Of a DNA stretch of 33,351 nt, positions 17,432 to 26,654 are shown piece by piece; positions within the stretch are counted from its first letter, which is position 1, and every line of letters begins with the position of its first letter. A program made the position numbers and the translations under genes. The DNA is from Rhodocyclaceae bacterium (lineage in GTDB: Bacteria > Pseudomonadota > Gammaproteobacteria > Burkholderiales > Rhodocyclaceae), in contig JAKLLG010000020.1 in assembly GCA_023150275.1 (NCBI GenBank), forward strand, positions 1 to 33,351, read 5' to 3'. The notes beneath the pieces were generated by a model. That model saw only the letters and a list, made by a program, of their open reading frames with translations. It searched no databases and was not told the DNA's origin.

Positions 17432-19006
17432 TCAGCGTTCAATCAGCACGGGCGTCGGGATACCGACGCGAACATTCCCCCAGTGCTTCCCTTGCACGAT
17501 CAGAGGGAATGCAATATCGGAGAGTATCTCACCGGTGTCGCGCAGGTAGGTCTGCAGCAATACTGGCTCCGTGTTCTCCGCTGCGCGCTTTTCCGAGGCT
17601 GAGCTGAAGAACCGTTTCGCGCGGTTGTGCACCAGATCGTGATCGTAGTCGCCGGTGAGCGGATCGCAGCGGTTATGCGTCGGCGCATAGCTGTCGGAGG
17701 TGAGCGGCAGACAGAAGATGCACGAGGGGAACTCTTTCAGATAGCGCTGCATGATCGGATGAATCCGCTGGTGCGCGATCTCGTCGTAGCTGGTCGAATA
17801 TTTCTGCGGCTTTGTGTTCGGAATTTCGCGGTAGTTACGGTCAAAGACGTTTACGCCGCTGGATGCGATTGCCTCAAGTTCGTTTTGCACTTCATCGCGG
17901 AACTTCTCGCCGAGGCGCAGAACCCCCTCCAGCGTGCCGTGACCGATCCGGCAGCGTGACACCTGACGCATAACGAACTCGGCCTCGCGGGACAATTCGG
18001 CGACAGCATTCTGTGCAACCTGCATGCGTTGTGCAACCGCCTGCGAGTGATCACGGATTTCCGAAATCCGTGCATGAACGCTGACATTCTCGGCAGAGAT
18101 TTCCTGCAGCGTCATCGATATCTGGTTGAGGGCGCTTGTTGTCTCCTCAAAGTCGCCGACCAGACGCCCAAAGTGCCCGGCAGCCTTCTCGACGACCTCC
18201 TGCGAATGTCCGGTATCCTCGCTGATCTCTGCCGTTTCCGTCTGGATATGTGCCACCTGGGTACGCATCCCCGTAATATCGTCGGAGATCTGGCCAGTAG
18301 ACTGCTTGACCTTCTCGGCGAGTTTGCGCACTTCATCGGCCACGACAGCAAACCCTCTGCCAGCCTCCCCCGCACGCGCCGCTTCGATAGCGGCATTGAG
18401 CGCAAGCAGGTTCGTTTGATCAGAAATATCCTGAATGACACCGACAATTGCCTGGATGCTCTCCGAGCGGTCGTTGAGATGATGCACGTTGTCGCGAAAA
18501 GCGCGTACTTTTTCGGTCACCTTGGCAATACGCTGTGAAGCGTCCTGCATCTCGCCAAAGGCCTCATGTGCATGTGCCAGATTGGCATCGGTCAGGCTGG
18601 CGATCCGAATGGCCCCTTCTGCCGAGGAGGACAAGGCCTCGCTCGCGCGCGTCGATGCGTCGAAAACGGCATCAGCCAGCTTCTCCTGCTCCTGGGCGCG
18701 GTTGTTGACCTCGGAAATTTCCTTGCGGACATTGTTTGAGTTGAATGCGATCGAAAGTGTGTGCGAGCGAACATCTCCCAGCATCTTCTGCAGCTTGCCG
18801 AGAAAGGAATTGAATCCGCGCGCGATTGATACGCTTGCGCCGCTCGCCTCAAGGGGCTGAGAAAAATCCGCCTCCTTGCCACCAAGACGATCGAAGTACC
18901 GGGCAGCACTCTCCAGCACATCACTGCGCGCCCGAAAAACGACGGCAGCGACTCCAAAGCCTGCAAGCAGCCCGCCGATCAGCCAAGCAATCGATGATGC
19001 ATCCAT
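17432..19006 (-). CDS. methyl-accepting chemotaxis protein with C-terminal cytoplasmic sensor domain
   Basis: This 524-residue transducer has a single N-terminal membrane helix (about 7-24), no periplasmic domain and a short linker. A signalling coiled coil spans about 85-345, with the conserved hairpin tip [19 protein letters not shown] (196-214) that contacts CheA and CheW. Residues about 365-520 form a separate domain with [21 protein letters not shown], a [15 protein letters not shown] block, QTYLRDTGE and GKHWGNVR. I recognise this as a Cache-like module found at the C-terminus of some betaproteobacterial transducers. It would sense a cytoplasmic or membrane-derived signal. There is no CheR-docking pentapeptide at the end. 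AAAGGAGG lies 4 nt before the ATG. It is downstream of rplQ but separated by a strong terminator, so it has its own promoter, which I could not place. Confidence 0.92.
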   Translation of the reverse strand: MDASSIAWLIGGLLAGFGVAAVVFRARSDVLESAARYFDRLGGKEADFSQPLEASGASVSIARGFNSFLGKLQKMLGDVRSHTLSIAFNSNNVRKEISEVNNRAQEQEKLADAVFDASTRASEALSSSAEGAIRIASLTDANLAHAHEAFGEMQDASQRIAKVTEKVRAFRDNVHHLNDRSESIQAIVGVIQDISDQTNLLALNAAIEAARAGEAGRGFAVVADEVRKLAEKVKQSTGQISDDITGMRTQVAHIQTETAEISEDTGHSQEVVEKAAGHFGRLVGDFEETTSALNQISMTLQEISAENVSVHARISEIRDHSQAVAQRMQVAQNAVAELSREAEFVMRQVSRCRIGHGTLEGVLRLGEKFRDEVQNELEAIASSGVNVFDRNYREIPNTKPQKYSTSYDEIAHQRIHPIMQRYLKEFPSCIFCLPLTSDSYAPTHNRCDPLTGDYDHDLVHNRAKRFFSSASEKRAAENTEPVLLQTYLRDTGEILSDIAFPLIVQGKHWGNVRVGIPTPVLIER

Positions 19007-19024
19007 TTCGCCTCCTTTAGTCGC

Positions 19025-19067
19025 CGTCGCAGCCCAGTGCGACGTTTCTGTTCTATTACCAACAGAA
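19025..19067 (-). promoter_or_regulatory. two inverted repeats in the chemotaxis gene leader
   Basis: CGTCGCA (19025-19031) and TGCGACG (19038-19044) form a perfect 7-bp stem with a 6-nt loop, about 6 nt upstream of the strong Shine-Dalgarno. Next to it, TTCTGTT (19046-19052) and AACAGAA (19061-19067) form a second 7-bp inverted repeat with an 8-nt centre. They could be an mRNA hairpin and an operator. No sigma28 or convincing sigma70 promoter was found in 19007-19120. Confidence 0.4.
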
Positions 19068-19120
19068 TAATCGAAATCTATGCTTCGCGCGTGGGGTAAC
19101 TGACTGTTGGGGCGAAAAGC

Positions 19121-19152
19121 AAAAAAGCCAGGCAGAGTTGCCTGGCTTTTTT
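19121..19152 (-). terminator. rho-independent terminator ending the ribosomal protein array
   Basis: AGCCAGGCA (19126-19134) pairs with TGCCTGGCT (19139-19147) around a GAGT loop. The stem is flanked by six A on one side and six T on the other, so it can work in both directions. It lies 17 nt after the rplQ stop and closes the alpha operon, insulating the downstream chemotaxis gene. Confidence 0.95.
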
Positions 19153-19168
19153 GCAGATACGACTTCTA

Positions 19169-19567
19169 TCAGGCGGCTTCGGCCACTTCGACCGGCGCCT
19201 CGCTGACTTCAGGGCGATCCAGAAGCTCGACGTAGGCCATCGGTGCGTTGTCGCCTACGCGGAATCCGCACTTCAGGATGCGCAGATAGCCACCGTTGCG
19301 GTTGGCAAAGCGCGGTCCGATTTCATCGAACAGCTTGCCAACGATGTCGCGATCGCGCAGGCGGTCGAACGCCAACCGGCGATTGGCCAGCGACGGCTTC
19401 TTGCCGAGGGTGATCAGCGGCTCGACAACGCGGCGCAGTTCCTTGGCTTTCGGCAGCGTGGTCTTGATCGCTTCGTGCTTGAGCAGCGATACGCTCATGT
19501 TGCGCAGCATCGCCAGACGGTGCGAGCTGGTGCGGTTGAGTTTGCGAAGTCCCAGACGGTGACGCAT
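19169..19567 (-). CDS. rplQ: 50S ribosomal protein L17
   Basis: This 132-residue large-subunit protein lies near the exit tunnel. The N-terminus [17 protein letters not shown] and the segment [16 protein letters not shown] are diagnostic for L17. The C-terminus carries a short Ala/Glu/Val-rich tail ([13 protein letters not shown]) beyond the usual end of about 127 residues. It is the last gene of the alpha operon, 29 nt after rpoA, and is followed by a strong terminator. The ATG at 19567 has an AAAGGAA Shine-Dalgarno. Confidence 0.98.
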   Translation of the reverse strand: MRHRLGLRKLNRTSSHRLAMLRNMSVSLLKHEAIKTTLPKAKELRRVVEPLITLGKKPSLANRRLAFDRLRDRDIVGKLFDEIGPRFANRNGGYLRILKCGFRVGDNAPMAYVELLDRPEVSEAPVEVAEAA

Positions 19568-19596
19568 AACAGTTCCTTTCCTTCAGTCCCGCGGGC

Positions 19597-20565
19597 TTAC
19601 TTCTCGAGACCGGCCGGCGGCCAGTTTTCGAGTTTCATGCCCAGCGTCAGGCCGCGCGCGGCCAGGACTTCCTTGATTTCATTGAGCGACTTGCGACCGA
19701 GGTTCGGCGTCTTGAGGAGCTCGTTCTCGGTGCGCTGGATCAGGTCGCCGATGTAATAGATATTCTCGGCCTTCAGGCAGTTGGCCGAACGGACGGTCAA
19801 TTCGAGATCGTCAACCGGGCGCAGCAGAATCGGATCTACCTGCACCGATGCCTTGTGCTCGACCGGCACGGACGTACCTTCGAGATCGGCGAAAACCGAC
19901 AGCTGGTCGATCAGCATGCGGGCCGCGGTGCGGATCGCATCTTCTGGCTCAACCACACCATTGGTTTCGATGTCGATGATCAGCTTGTCCAGATCCGTAC
20001 GCTGTTCAACACGGGCCGACTCAACGTTGTAGGCAACGCGGCGAACCGGGCTGAACGAAGCGTCGAGCACCAGCTTGCCAATGCTCTTGTTGTCGCCAAG
20101 ATTGCGCACGTTGCCCGGCACATAGCCGACCCCACGCTCAACCTTGATTTCCATCGCCAGTTTGCCGCCTGCAGACAGGTGCGCAATGACGTGATCCGGG
20201 TTAATGATCTCAACATCGTGCGCAGTCTCGATATCGCTGGCGCGAACGAGGCCTTCGCCGTCCTTCTTCAGTTGCAGCACGACGCTATCGCGGCCGTGCA
20301 ACTTGAAGACGATGCCCTTCAGATTGAGAAGAATGTCGACAATGTCTTCCTGCACGCCATCGAGCGTCGAGTACTCGTGCAGAACGCCATCAATCGACAC
20401 CTCGGTAGCAGCATAGCCCTGCATCGAGGAAAGCAGGATGCGGCGCAGTGCGTTGCCAAGCGTGTGACCGTAGCCGCGTTCGAACGGCTCCATCACCACC
20501 TTGGCCTGCACCGGTGAGACGCTCTGCACGTCGATGATGCGGGGTTTCAGAAGTCCAGTTTGCAT
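19597..20565 (-). CDS. rpoA: DNA-directed RNA polymerase subunit alpha
   Basis: This 322-residue subunit dimerises to start assembly of RNA polymerase. The N-terminal domain (about 1-230) has [23 protein letters not shown], the dimer and beta-contact helix. After a linker, the C-terminal domain (about 245-322) with [21 protein letters not shown] and [21 protein letters not shown] contacts UP elements and activators. Length and motifs are standard for proteobacteria. It is transcribed with rpsM, rpsK and rpsD upstream, and rplQ follows by 29 nt. Confidence 0.99.
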   Translation of the reverse strand: MQTGLLKPRIIDVQSVSPVQAKVVMEPFERGYGHTLGNALRRILLSSMQGYAATEVSIDGVLHEYSTLDGVQEDIVDILLNLKGIVFKLHGRDSVVLQLKKDGEGLVRASDIETAHDVEIINPDHVIAHLSAGGKLAMEIKVERGVGYVPGNVRNLGDNKSIGKLVLDASFSPVRRVAYNVESARVEQRTDLDKLIIDIETNGVVEPEDAIRTAARMLIDQLSVFADLEGTSVPVEHKASVQVDPILLRPVDDLELTVRSANCLKAENIYYIGDLIQRTENELLKTPNLGRKSLNEIKEVLAARGLTLGMKLENWPPAGLEK

Positions 20566-20601
20566 GTGCTGTCCTTTGCCTTATGGGCGGCGGGTCTGCG
20601 A

Positions 20602-21231
20602 TTACTTCGAATACAGTTCGACGACGAGGCTCTCGTTGATCGTCGACGGCAATTCGCTGCGTTGCGGGACAGCCTTGAAGGTGCCCTTGCCGTTCTTGAT
20701 ATCAACCTCAAGCCACTCGGGGAAACCACGCGACTCGGCGGCTTCCATCGCTGCCTTGACGCGAAGCTGATTCTTGGTCGAAGCGGCGAGCTCGACGACG
20801 TCGCCCGGACGACAGACGTACGACGGGATGTTCACACGCTTGCCGTTGACCAGCACGCCATTGTGACGGACAACCTGACGCGACTCCGAGCGCGACGCAC
20901 CGAAGCCCATGCGATAGGCGACAGCATCAAGACGCGACTCAAGCAGTTGCAGCAGGTTCTCGCCAGTCTGGCCCTTGCGGCGCTCAGCTTCGGCAAAGGT
21001 TTTGCGGAACTGGCCTTCGAGTACGCCATAGATGCGGCGGATTTTCTGCTTCTCGCGCAGGTGGACGCCATAGTCAGACAGGCGCTGACCAGACTTCTGG
21101 CCATGCTGGCCGGGAGCATACGAACGGCGCTCGATGGCGCACTTGTCAGTGAAGCACTTCTCACCCTTCAGGAAGAGCTTCTCGCCTTCGCGGCGGCACT
21201 GACGGCATTTCGGATCGAGATTACGAGCCAC
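20602..21231 (-). CDS. rpsD: 30S ribosomal protein S4
   Basis: This 209-residue primary 16S rRNA-binding protein has an S4 RNA-binding domain around [20 protein letters not shown]. Four cysteines (C9, C12, C26, C31) form a C-X2-C-X13-C-X4-C zinc site, the form kept in many bacteria but lost in E. coli S4. Translation starts at GTG (21231), with AAGGAG about 8 nt upstream. In E. coli S4 represses the alpha operon by binding the rpsM leader; the leader here looks too short for that structure. It lies between rpsK (12 nt) and rpoA (36 nt). Confidence 0.98.
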   Translation of the reverse strand: MARNLDPKCRQCRREGEKLFLKGEKCFTDKCAIERRSYAPGQHGQKSGQRLSDYGVHLREKQKIRRIYGVLEGQFRKTFAEAERRKGQTGENLLQLLESRLDAVAYRMGFGASRSESRQVVRHNGVLVNGKRVNIPSYVCRPGDVVELAASTKNQLRVKAAMEAAESRGFPEWLEVDIKNGKGTFKAVPQRSELPSTINESLVVELYSK

Positions 21232-21243
21232 TTTTCTTTCTCC

Positions 21244-21633
21244 TTAGATGCGGCGCTTCTTCGGCGGACGGCAGCCGTTATGCGGTACGGGCGTCACGTC
21301 GGTGATCGACGAGATCTTGATGCCGAGCGCATTCAGCGCGCGAACGGACGACTCGCGCCCAGGGCCAGGGCCCTTGATCCGCACTTCGAGATTCTTCACG
21401 CCGCATTCCTGAGCGGCCTTGCCGGCGGCCTCAGCGGCAACCTGCGCGGCGAACGGAGTCGACTTGCGCGAACCCTTGAAGCCAGCACCGCCCGAGGTCG
21501 CCCACGACAGGGCGTTACCCTGGCGATCGGTGATGGTGATGATGGTGTTATTGAAGGAAGCGTGGATATGGGCGATGCCCTCGGCCACGTTTTTCTTGAC
21601 CTTCTTGCGAACTTTGGTAGCAGTCTTAGCCAT
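21244..21633 (-). CDS. rpsK: 30S ribosomal protein S11
   Basis: This 129-residue protein of the 30S platform helps shape the mRNA exit site. The segments [16 protein letters not shown] and [18 protein letters not shown] and the end CRPPKKRRI are diagnostic. Its length matches E. coli S11, and the basic N-terminus is normal. It is spaced 12 nt from both rpsM and rpsD inside the alpha operon. Confidence 0.98.
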   Translation of the reverse strand: MAKTATKVRKKVKKNVAEGIAHIHASFNNTIITITDRQGNALSWATSGGAGFKGSRKSTPFAAQVAAEAAGKAAQECGVKNLEVRIKGPGPGRESSVRALNALGIKISSITDVTPVPHNGCRPPKKRRI

Positions 21634-21645
21634 GATCTGTCCCTA

Positions 21646-22008
21646 TTACTTCTTGCCGGCGATCGCTTTACGCGGGCCCTTGCGAGTACGCGCGTTGGTG
21701 CGGGTACGCTGGCCGCGGACCGGCAGACCCTTGCGGTGGCGCAGGCCACGATAGCAACCAAGGTCCATCAGACGCTTGATGTTCATCGTCACTTCGCGAC
21801 GCAGGTCACCCTCGACAGTGATTTTGGCGACCTGGTCACGCAGCTTGTCCATCTCGCTGTCGTTGAGGTCCTTCATCTTGGTCGAGCGCTTGATGCCGGC
21901 CGCGTCACAGATTTTCTGCGCGCGGGTGCGGCCGATACCGTAGATCGCGGTCAATGCGATCTCGGCATGCTGGTGGTTGGGAATGTTTACCCCGGCGATA
22001 CGGGCCAT
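21646..22008 (-). CDS. rpsM: 30S ribosomal protein S13
   Basis: This 120-residue head protein contacts the P-site tRNA and the 50S subunit. It starts [20 protein letters not shown] and ends with the basic [20 protein letters not shown] tail typical of S13. It is the first gene of the alpha operon. A strong promoter lies only about 30 nt upstream, so its 5' leader is short. Confidence 0.98.
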   Translation of the reverse strand: MARIAGVNIPNHQHAEIALTAIYGIGRTRAQKICDAAGIKRSTKMKDLNDSEMDKLRDQVAKITVEGDLRREVTMNIKRLMDLGCYRGLRHRKGLPVRGQRTRTNARTRKGPRKAIAGKK

Positions 22009-22038
22009 CGATTCACCCCGAAAATGCGAAAACTTACA

Positions 22039-22067
22039 ATTATACGTTCGATCAACCTGCGGCTCAA
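22039..22067 (-). promoter_or_regulatory. alpha-operon promoter (before rpsM)
   Basis: The minus strand has a -35 TTGAGC (22067-22062), a 17-bp spacer and a perfect -10 TATAAT (22044-22039). After 5 nt comes GTTTTCGC (22033-22026), a block shared with the rplC and rplN promoters. The 5' leader is about 23 nt. An inverted repeat, GCGGCTC/GAGCCGC (22060-22066 and 22075-22081 region), covers the -35 element. Confidence 0.85.
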
Positions 22068-22080
22068 TTCAAAGAGCCGC
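22059..22080 (-). other. inverted repeat between rpmJ and the alpha promoter
   Basis: GCGGCTC and GAGCCGC form a 7-bp stem with an 8-nt loop, just downstream of the rpmJ stop and overlapping the -35 of the alpha promoter. There is no T-tract after it on the minus strand, so it is not a standard terminator. It may stabilise the 3' end of spc mRNA or act as an operator. Confidence 0.5.
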
Positions 22081-22086
22081 CGGAGA

Positions 22087-22200
22087 TCAGCCTTGACGCT
22101 GCTTGTGGCGCGGATCGGTACAGATCACGCGCACGATGCCGTTGCGCCGAATGATTTTGCAGTTGCGGCAGATGCGCTTAACAGATGCCAGCACTTTCAT
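22087..22200 (-). CDS. rpmJ: 50S ribosomal protein L36
   Basis: This small 37-residue protein begins [19 protein letters not shown] and ends PRHKQRQG. It has the complete zinc ribbon (C11, C14, C27, H32). This is the zinc-containing form; cells that also carry the zinc-free paralogue swap it under zinc starvation. It lies 69 nt after infA, with a GAGGAG Shine-Dalgarno, and closes the spc operon just ahead of the alpha promoter. Confidence 0.97.
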   Translation of the reverse strand: MKVLASVKRICRNCKIIRRNGIVRVICTDPRHKQRQG

Positions 22201-22269
22201 TTTTCAACTCCTCGTTGTCGGCTCATGGCGCAGCCAGCCAATTGCCTGTTGCTTCTTGCGTAGAGATCT

Positions 22270-22488
22270 TTACTTTGCCCGGAAGGTGATGCGTGCCTTC
22301 GAGAGGTCATACGGCGTCAGTTGCACGGTTACCTTGTCGCCGGGAAGAATGCGGATGTAGTGCATGCGCATCTTGCCGGAGATGAAAGCGTGCACAACAT
22401 GCCCGTTTTCCAGCTTCACCTTGAACGTAGCATTGGGGAGGTTTTCCATAACCTCGCCCTGCATTTCAATCAGGTCTTCCTTCGCCAT
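22270..22488 (-). CDS. infA: translation initiation factor IF-1
   Basis: This 72-residue OB-fold protein blocks the A site during initiation. It starts [20 protein letters not shown] and contains [20 protein letters not shown] and the end [10 protein letters not shown], all standard for IF-1. It lies between secY (12 nt) and rpmJ, an arrangement common in betaproteobacteria, whereas in E. coli infA is elsewhere. It uses an ATG at 22488. Confidence 0.98.
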   Translation of the reverse strand: MAKEDLIEMQGEVMENLPNATFKVKLENGHVVHAFISGKMRMHYIRILPGDKVTVQLTPYDLSKARITFRAK

Positions 22489-22500
22489 CCTTGCGTCCGC

Positions 22501-23826
22501 TCATCTGCCGGGGAAGCCCGCACCCTTGAAATTCGCCTTCTTCAACAGGCTTTCGTATTGGTGCGACATCACATAGGCCTGGACTTGCGACATGAAATCC
22601 ATGGTCACGACGACGATGATCAAGAGCGAAGTGCCGCCAAAATAGAAAGGCACGTTCCACTTGAGAATCAGAAACTCGGGCAAAAGGCAAACCAGCGTGA
22701 TGTATGCGGCGCCGACCAGCGTCAGCCGCATCAGAATCTTGTCGATGTAACGAGCCGTCTGCTCCCCCGGACGAATTCCGGGCACAAAGGCGCCACTCTT
22801 CTTCAGATTCTCGGCGGTCTCCTTCGAGTTGAAGACAAGTGCCGTATAGAAGAAACAGAAAAACACGATTGCGGCAGCGTAAAGCATCACGTAGATCGGC
22901 TGCCCCGGCGACAGCGTCGCGGCGAGATCCTTCAGCCAGCGCATCGACTCACTGGAACCGAACCATCCAGCAATCGTTGCCGGGAACAGAATGATCGACG
23001 AGGCGAAAATCGGCGGAATGACGCTCGCCATGTTCAGTTTGAGCGGGAGATGCGAACTCTGCCCGCCGTAAATCTTGTTACCCACCTGGCGCTTGGCGTA
23101 GTTAACCAGAATTTTCCGTTGCCCGCGCTCGACAAAGACAACAAAGGCGGTCACCAGCACTACCAGCACACAGATGAAGAGCGCGGTCAGCGGGTGCATG
23201 GCACCGGTGCGGGTTAATTCGAACAGCCCGCCGATCGCCGTCGGGAGGCCTGCGGCGATACCGGCAAAGATAATGATCGAAATACCGTTGCCAAGGCCGC
23301 GTTCCGTGATTTGCTCACCAAGCCACATCAGGAACATCGTCCCTGTGAGCAGCGTCGTCACAGTCGTCAGGCGGAACATGAACCCGGGATCGAGCACCAG
23401 ATTGGGCTGCGCCTCAAGGGCAATCGCAATGCCAATCCCCTGAAACAGGGCGAGGAACACCGTTCCGTAACGGGTATATTGCGTGATCTTGCGACGGCCT
23501 GCCTCGCCTTCTTTCTTCAGCGCTTCCAGTTGCGGACTAGCCACGCTCATCAATTGCATGATGATCGATGCCGAAATGTACGGCATGATCCCCAGCGCAA
23601 AGATGGTGAAGCGCGACAGTGCGCCACCCGAGAACATGTTGAACATTCCCAGAATGCCGCCCTGCTGGCTATTGAACAGATCGGCAAGAACGGCAGCATC
23701 AATGCCCGGCACCGGGATGTGCGCCCCGATACGGTACACGACCAGCGCGCCGAGCAGGAACCACAGCCGGCGCTTCAGGTCGCCGAACTTGCCGGCCTGT
23801 CCGAGAGCAGGAGAAGTTGTCGCCAA
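22501..23826 (-). CDS. secY: preprotein translocase subunit SecY
   Basis: This 441-residue, ten-helix channel subunit of the SecYEG translocon sits in the inner membrane. The sequence has [20 protein letters not shown] at the first helix, IPVPGID, the plug region [16 protein letters not shown], and the cytoplasmic loop [14 protein letters not shown]. Translation seems to start at a TTG at 23826, giving [20 protein letters not shown]. This matches the MAT start of related SecY proteins, and AGGA lies 9 nt upstream. A second in-frame TTG at 23832 would add two residues but has almost no spacing from AGGA. It follows rplO by 24 nt in the spc operon, as in most bacteria. Confidence 0.96.
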   Translation of the reverse strand: MATTSPALGQAGKFGDLKRRLWFLLGALVVYRIGAHIPVPGIDAAVLADLFNSQQGGILGMFNMFSGGALSRFTIFALGIMPYISASIIMQLMSVASPQLEALKKEGEAGRRKITQYTRYGTVFLALFQGIGIAIALEAQPNLVLDPGFMFRLTTVTTLLTGTMFLMWLGEQITERGLGNGISIIIFAGIAAGLPTAIGGLFELTRTGAMHPLTALFICVLVVLVTAFVVFVERGQRKILVNYAKRQVGNKIYGGQSSHLPLKLNMASVIPPIFASSIILFPATIAGWFGSSESMRWLKDLAATLSPGQPIYVMLYAAAIVFFCFFYTALVFNSKETAENLKKSGAFVPGIRPGEQTARYIDKILMRLTLVGAAYITLVCLLPEFLILKWNVPFYFGGTSLLIIVVVTMDFMSQVQAYVMSHQYESLLKKANFKGAGFPGR

Positions 23827-23850
23827 AACCAAATATCCTGTCGCTATGCC

Positions 23851-24285
23851 TTATTCGGCGATGCTGCCGCCGGCGGCCTCGATCGCGGCCTTTGCGCCCT
23901 TGGTCGCGCCAACACCCTTGAGGCTAACCTTGCGGGTAATCTCGCCGGAGAGGATGACCTTGGCGGAGAGTGCGAGCTGCGGCACGATTCCCGCCTGCTT
24001 CAACACCTGCAGATCGATATCGTCGACCGGCAGCAGGTTGATCTCCGACAGACGCACTTCGACATTGCGATCATTGGTCAGCGAGTTGAAGCCACGCTTG
24101 GGCAGGCGGCGCTGCAGCGGCATCTGGCCGCCTTCGAAACCGACCTTGTGGAAACCGCCCGAACGCGACTTCTGACCCTTGTGACCACGACCTGCGGTCT
24201 TACCCAGGCCGGAGCCAATGCCACGGCCGACGCGACGCTTGGCGTGGGTTGCGCCTTCAGCGGGTTGAATGGTGTTCAGCTTCAT
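23851..24285 (-). CDS. rplO: 50S ribosomal protein L15
   Basis: This 144-residue late-assembly 23S rRNA-binding protein starts [11 protein letters not shown] and has [20 protein letters not shown] and [20 protein letters not shown], both diagnostic. An in-frame GTG at 24297 would add four residues and overlap rpmD. I prefer ATG 24285 because MKLN is the family start and GAGGG lies just upstream. It is 1 nt after the rpmD stop, so it is translationally coupled. Confidence 0.97.
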   Translation of the reverse strand: MKLNTIQPAEGATHAKRRVGRGIGSGLGKTAGRGHKGQKSRSGGFHKVGFEGGQMPLQRRLPKRGFNSLTNDRNVEVRLSEINLLPVDDIDLQVLKQAGIVPQLALSAKVILSGEITRKVSLKGVGATKGAKAAIEAAGGSIAE

Positions 24286-24286
24286 C

Positions 24287-24469
24287 TCAGCCCTCACATT
24301 TCACGAGGTAGGAAACCTTGTTGATCATGCCGCGTACCGCAGGCGTATCCTGCAGCTCGGCAGAGCTGTTCAGGCGACGCAGGCCGAGGCCGCGTACAGT
24401 GGCACGGTGCGACTGCTTGGTGCCGATCAGGCTCTTGACGAGCGTGACTTTGATCTTCTTGTCAGCCAT
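24287..24469 (-). CDS. rpmD: 50S ribosomal protein L30
   Basis: This is a 60-residue protein, starting [20 protein letters not shown] after the first residues, with the [12 protein letters not shown] motif and [16 protein letters not shown] typical of L30. Its length is normal for bacteria that keep this protein. It lies 5 nt after rpsE and abuts rplO. Confidence 0.98.
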   Translation of the reverse strand: MADKKIKVTLVKSLIGTKQSHRATVRGLGLRRLNSSAELQDTPAVRGMINKVSYLVKCEG

Positions 24470-24474
24470 GGTGA

Positions 24475-24999
24475 TTACCCCAGGATCTCTTCGATCGACT
24501 TGCCGCGCTTGGCAGCGATTTCCGAAGGCGTGCTCTGCGCCAGCAATCCGTTGATCGTGGCGCGCACGATGTTGTACGGGTTGGTGGAACCGTGCGCCTT
24601 GGCGACGATATTGGTCACGCCCATCACGTCAAAAACGGCGCGCATGGCACCGCCAGCGATGATGCCGGTACCTTCAGGGGCCGGCTGGATCAGCACGGTC
24701 GAGGCACCATGGCGGCCAATGACCGTGTGATGCAGGGTGCCGTTCTTCAGGCTAACCTTGGCCATCTTGCGACGCGCTTCGTCCATCGCCTTCTGAACGG
24801 CGACCGGCACTTCGCGGGACTTGCCCTTGCCCATGCCAATGCTGCCATCCCCATCACCAACCACGGTCAGCGCGGCGAAGCCGAGGATACGGCCACCCTT
24901 GACGACCTTGGTGACGCGGTTGATGGAGACCATCTTCTCGCGCATGCCATCATCACGCTCTTCAGCCTGCTGCGGTTTTTTACTTTGCGGTTTTGCCAT
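24475..24999 (-). CDS. rpsE: 30S ribosomal protein S5
   Basis: This 174-residue protein takes part in mRNA unwinding and decoding fidelity. The double-stranded RNA-binding segment has [20 protein letters not shown] and [20 protein letters not shown]. The second half has [19 protein letters not shown]. The Gln/Lys-rich N-terminal tail is ordinary. It lies 24 nt after rplR and 5 nt before rpmD. Confidence 0.98.
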   Translation of the reverse strand: MAKPQSKKPQQAEERDDGMREKMVSINRVTKVVKGGRILGFAALTVVGDGDGSIGMGKGKSREVPVAVQKAMDEARRKMAKVSLKNGTLHHTVIGRHGASTVLIQPAPEGTGIIAGGAMRAVFDVMGVTNIVAKAHGSTNPYNIVRATINGLLAQSTPSEIAAKRGKSIEEILG

Positions 25000-25023
25000 T
25001 TCTTACTCCGATCCTTTCGCCGA

Positions 25024-25380
25024 TCAGAACTTCAGACCGCTCTCGCGAGCAGCTTCGGCCAGGGCCTTGACACGGCCGTGGTACTGGAAGCCCGAACGGT
25101 CGAAGGCGACGGTTTCGATACCAGCCGCCTTGGCGCGCTCGGCGATGAGCTTGCCGACGGCAGCGGCAGCGGCGACGTTGCCGCCGTTGGTGATGTCCTT
25201 GCGAACGCCGGTTTCGAGCGTGGACGCGGAAGCCAGCACCTTCGAGCCACAAGCCGAGATCAGCTGGGCGTAGATGTGCAGGTTGGTGCGATTCACGCAC
25301 AAGCGCACGGCTTTGAGCTCGGCAATCTTGGCCCGGGTTTTGCGGGCACGGCGCAGACGCGCTTGTTTCTTGTCGATCAT
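25024..25380 (-). CDS. rplR: 50S ribosomal protein L18
   Basis: This 118-residue protein binds 5S rRNA together with L5. [20 protein letters not shown] is the basic N-terminal RNA-binding tail. [15 protein letters not shown] and the end [20 protein letters not shown] are diagnostic. Length agrees with E. coli L18 (117). Spacing to rplF is 9 nt. Confidence 0.98.
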   Translation of the reverse strand: MIDKKQARLRRARKTRAKIAELKAVRLCVNRTNLHIYAQLISACGSKVLASASTLETGVRKDITNGGNVAAAAAVGKLIAERAKAAGIETVAFDRSGFQYHGRVKALAEAARESGLKF

Positions 25381-25389
25381 TTGGCCACC

Positions 25390-25920
25390 TTACTTCTTCT
25401 TCGTTTCCTTGAGCGTCACCACTTCGTCCGCGTAACGGACGCCCTTGCCCTTGTAGGGCTCCGGCGAACGGTATGCGCGCACTTCGGCGGCAACCTGACC
25501 GACCAGCTGCTTGTCGATCCCCTTGATCAGGATTTCCGTCTGCGACGGCGTCTCGACCTTGATGCCGGAGGGCATCTTGTGTGCAACCGGGTGCGAGAAA
25601 CCGAGCGACAGGTTCAGCGTGTCGCCCTGAGCCTGAGCACGATAGCCCACGCCGACGAGCGTCAGCTTCTTCTCGAAGCCCTTGGAAACGCCATTGACCA
25701 TATTGTTGAGGTTGGCACGGACGGTACCCCAGAGCGCAGCAGCGTTCTCGACACCATCTACCGGCGAACATTGCAGCGATTCGCCGGAAACTTCGACCTT
25801 GACCGCCTTGTTGGCCTTGAAGCTGAGCGCACCCAGCGGGCCCTTGACGGTAATCAGATCGCCAACGGAAACCTCGACGCCCTTCGGCAGCGAGATCGGG
25901 TTCTTACCTACGCGAGACAT
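25390..25920 (-). CDS. rplF: 50S ribosomal protein L6
   Basis: This 176-residue protein lies near the factor-binding site of the 50S subunit. It starts [17 protein letters not shown], and the C-terminal half has [20 protein letters not shown] and [13 protein letters not shown], typical of L6. The open frame continues 15 codons upstream to 25965, but that stretch overlaps rpsH and has no L6 similarity, so ATG 25920 is used. It is 10 nt after rpsH. Confidence 0.98.
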   Translation of the reverse strand: MSRVGKNPISLPKGVEVSVGDLITVKGPLGALSFKANKAVKVEVSGESLQCSPVDGVENAAALWGTVRANLNNMVNGVSKGFEKKLTLVGVGYRAQAQGDTLNLSLGFSHPVAHKMPSGIKVETPSQTEILIKGIDKQLVGQVAAEVRAYRSPEPYKGKGVRYADEVVTLKETKKK

Positions 25921-25930
25921 GATTCCCCCT

Positions 25931-26326
25931 TTAGGCCACGTAGCAGAGGACTTCGCCGCCAACATTGCTGGCGCGTGCCTTGCGGTCGGTCATGACACCC
26001 TTCGGGGTGGACACGATCGCCACGCCGAGGCCGTTCATCACACGGGGGATATCCGTGCTGCCCTTGTACACGCGCAGACCCGGCTTCGAGACGCGCTCGA
26101 TGCGCTCGATCACGGGGCGGCCGGCGTAGTACTTGAGGCCAATTTCCAGGGTCGGCTTGCCTTCGCCTTCGCGCACGGCGAAGTCTTCGACGTAACCTTC
26201 ATCCTTCAGCACCTTGGCAATCGCCACTTTCAGCTTCGACGACGGCATCGCAACGGACACCTTCTCAGCCTGCTGGGCATTGCGGATGCGGGTCAGCATA
26301 TCGCTGATCGGATCGCTCATACTCAT
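25931..26326 (-). CDS. rpsH: 30S ribosomal protein S8
   Basis: This 131-residue primary 16S rRNA-binding protein begins [20 protein letters not shown], and the C-terminal [20 protein letters not shown] motif is diagnostic. In E. coli S8 represses the spc operon by binding mRNA at the rplX-rplE junction. I see no obvious long hairpin in the 9-nt gap here, but part of such a site could lie in coding sequence. GGAGAG precedes the ATG. Spacing to rpsN is 15 nt. Confidence 0.98.
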   Translation of the reverse strand: MSMSDPISDMLTRIRNAQQAEKVSVAMPSSKLKVAIAKVLKDEGYVEDFAVREGEGKPTLEIGLKYYAGRPVIERIERVSKPGLRVYKGSTDIPRVMNGLGVAIVSTPKGVMTDRKARASNVGGEVLCYVA

Positions 26327-26341
26327 TCTGTTCTCTCCTGC

Positions 26342-26647
26342 TTACCAGCTGGCCTTGACCATGCCGGGCACTTCGCCCTTCATGACCAGGTCGCGCAACT
26401 TCAAGCGGCCGAGGCCGAACTTGCGGTAGACGCCACGCGGACGGCCAGTAATCTGGCAGCGGTTGCGCAGGCGCACCGGGCTCGCGTCACGCGGCAGCTT
26501 CTGCAACTTGAGGCGAGCTTCGTAGCGCTCGACATCCGAGAGGCTGACGTTAGTGATGATGGCGACCAGCTCAGCACGCTTCTTCGCGTACTTTTCCACC
26601 ATCTGGCGGCGCTTTTCGTCACGGTTGATCAGTGCAAGTTTCGCCAT
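26342..26647 (-). CDS. rpsN: 30S ribosomal protein S14
   Basis: This 101-residue protein of the 30S head is the longer, zinc-free form: it has no CXXC pairs, only a single Cys in [19 protein letters not shown]. It starts [20 protein letters not shown] and ends VPGMVKASW, as in other proteobacteria. It lies 7 nt after rplE. Confidence 0.98.
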   Translation of the reverse strand: MAKLALINRDEKRRQMVEKYAKKRAELVAIITNVSLSDVERYEARLKLQKLPRDASPVRLRNRCQITGRPRGVYRKFGLGRLKLRDLVMKGEVPGMVKASW

Positions 26648-26654
26648 GTTCGCC

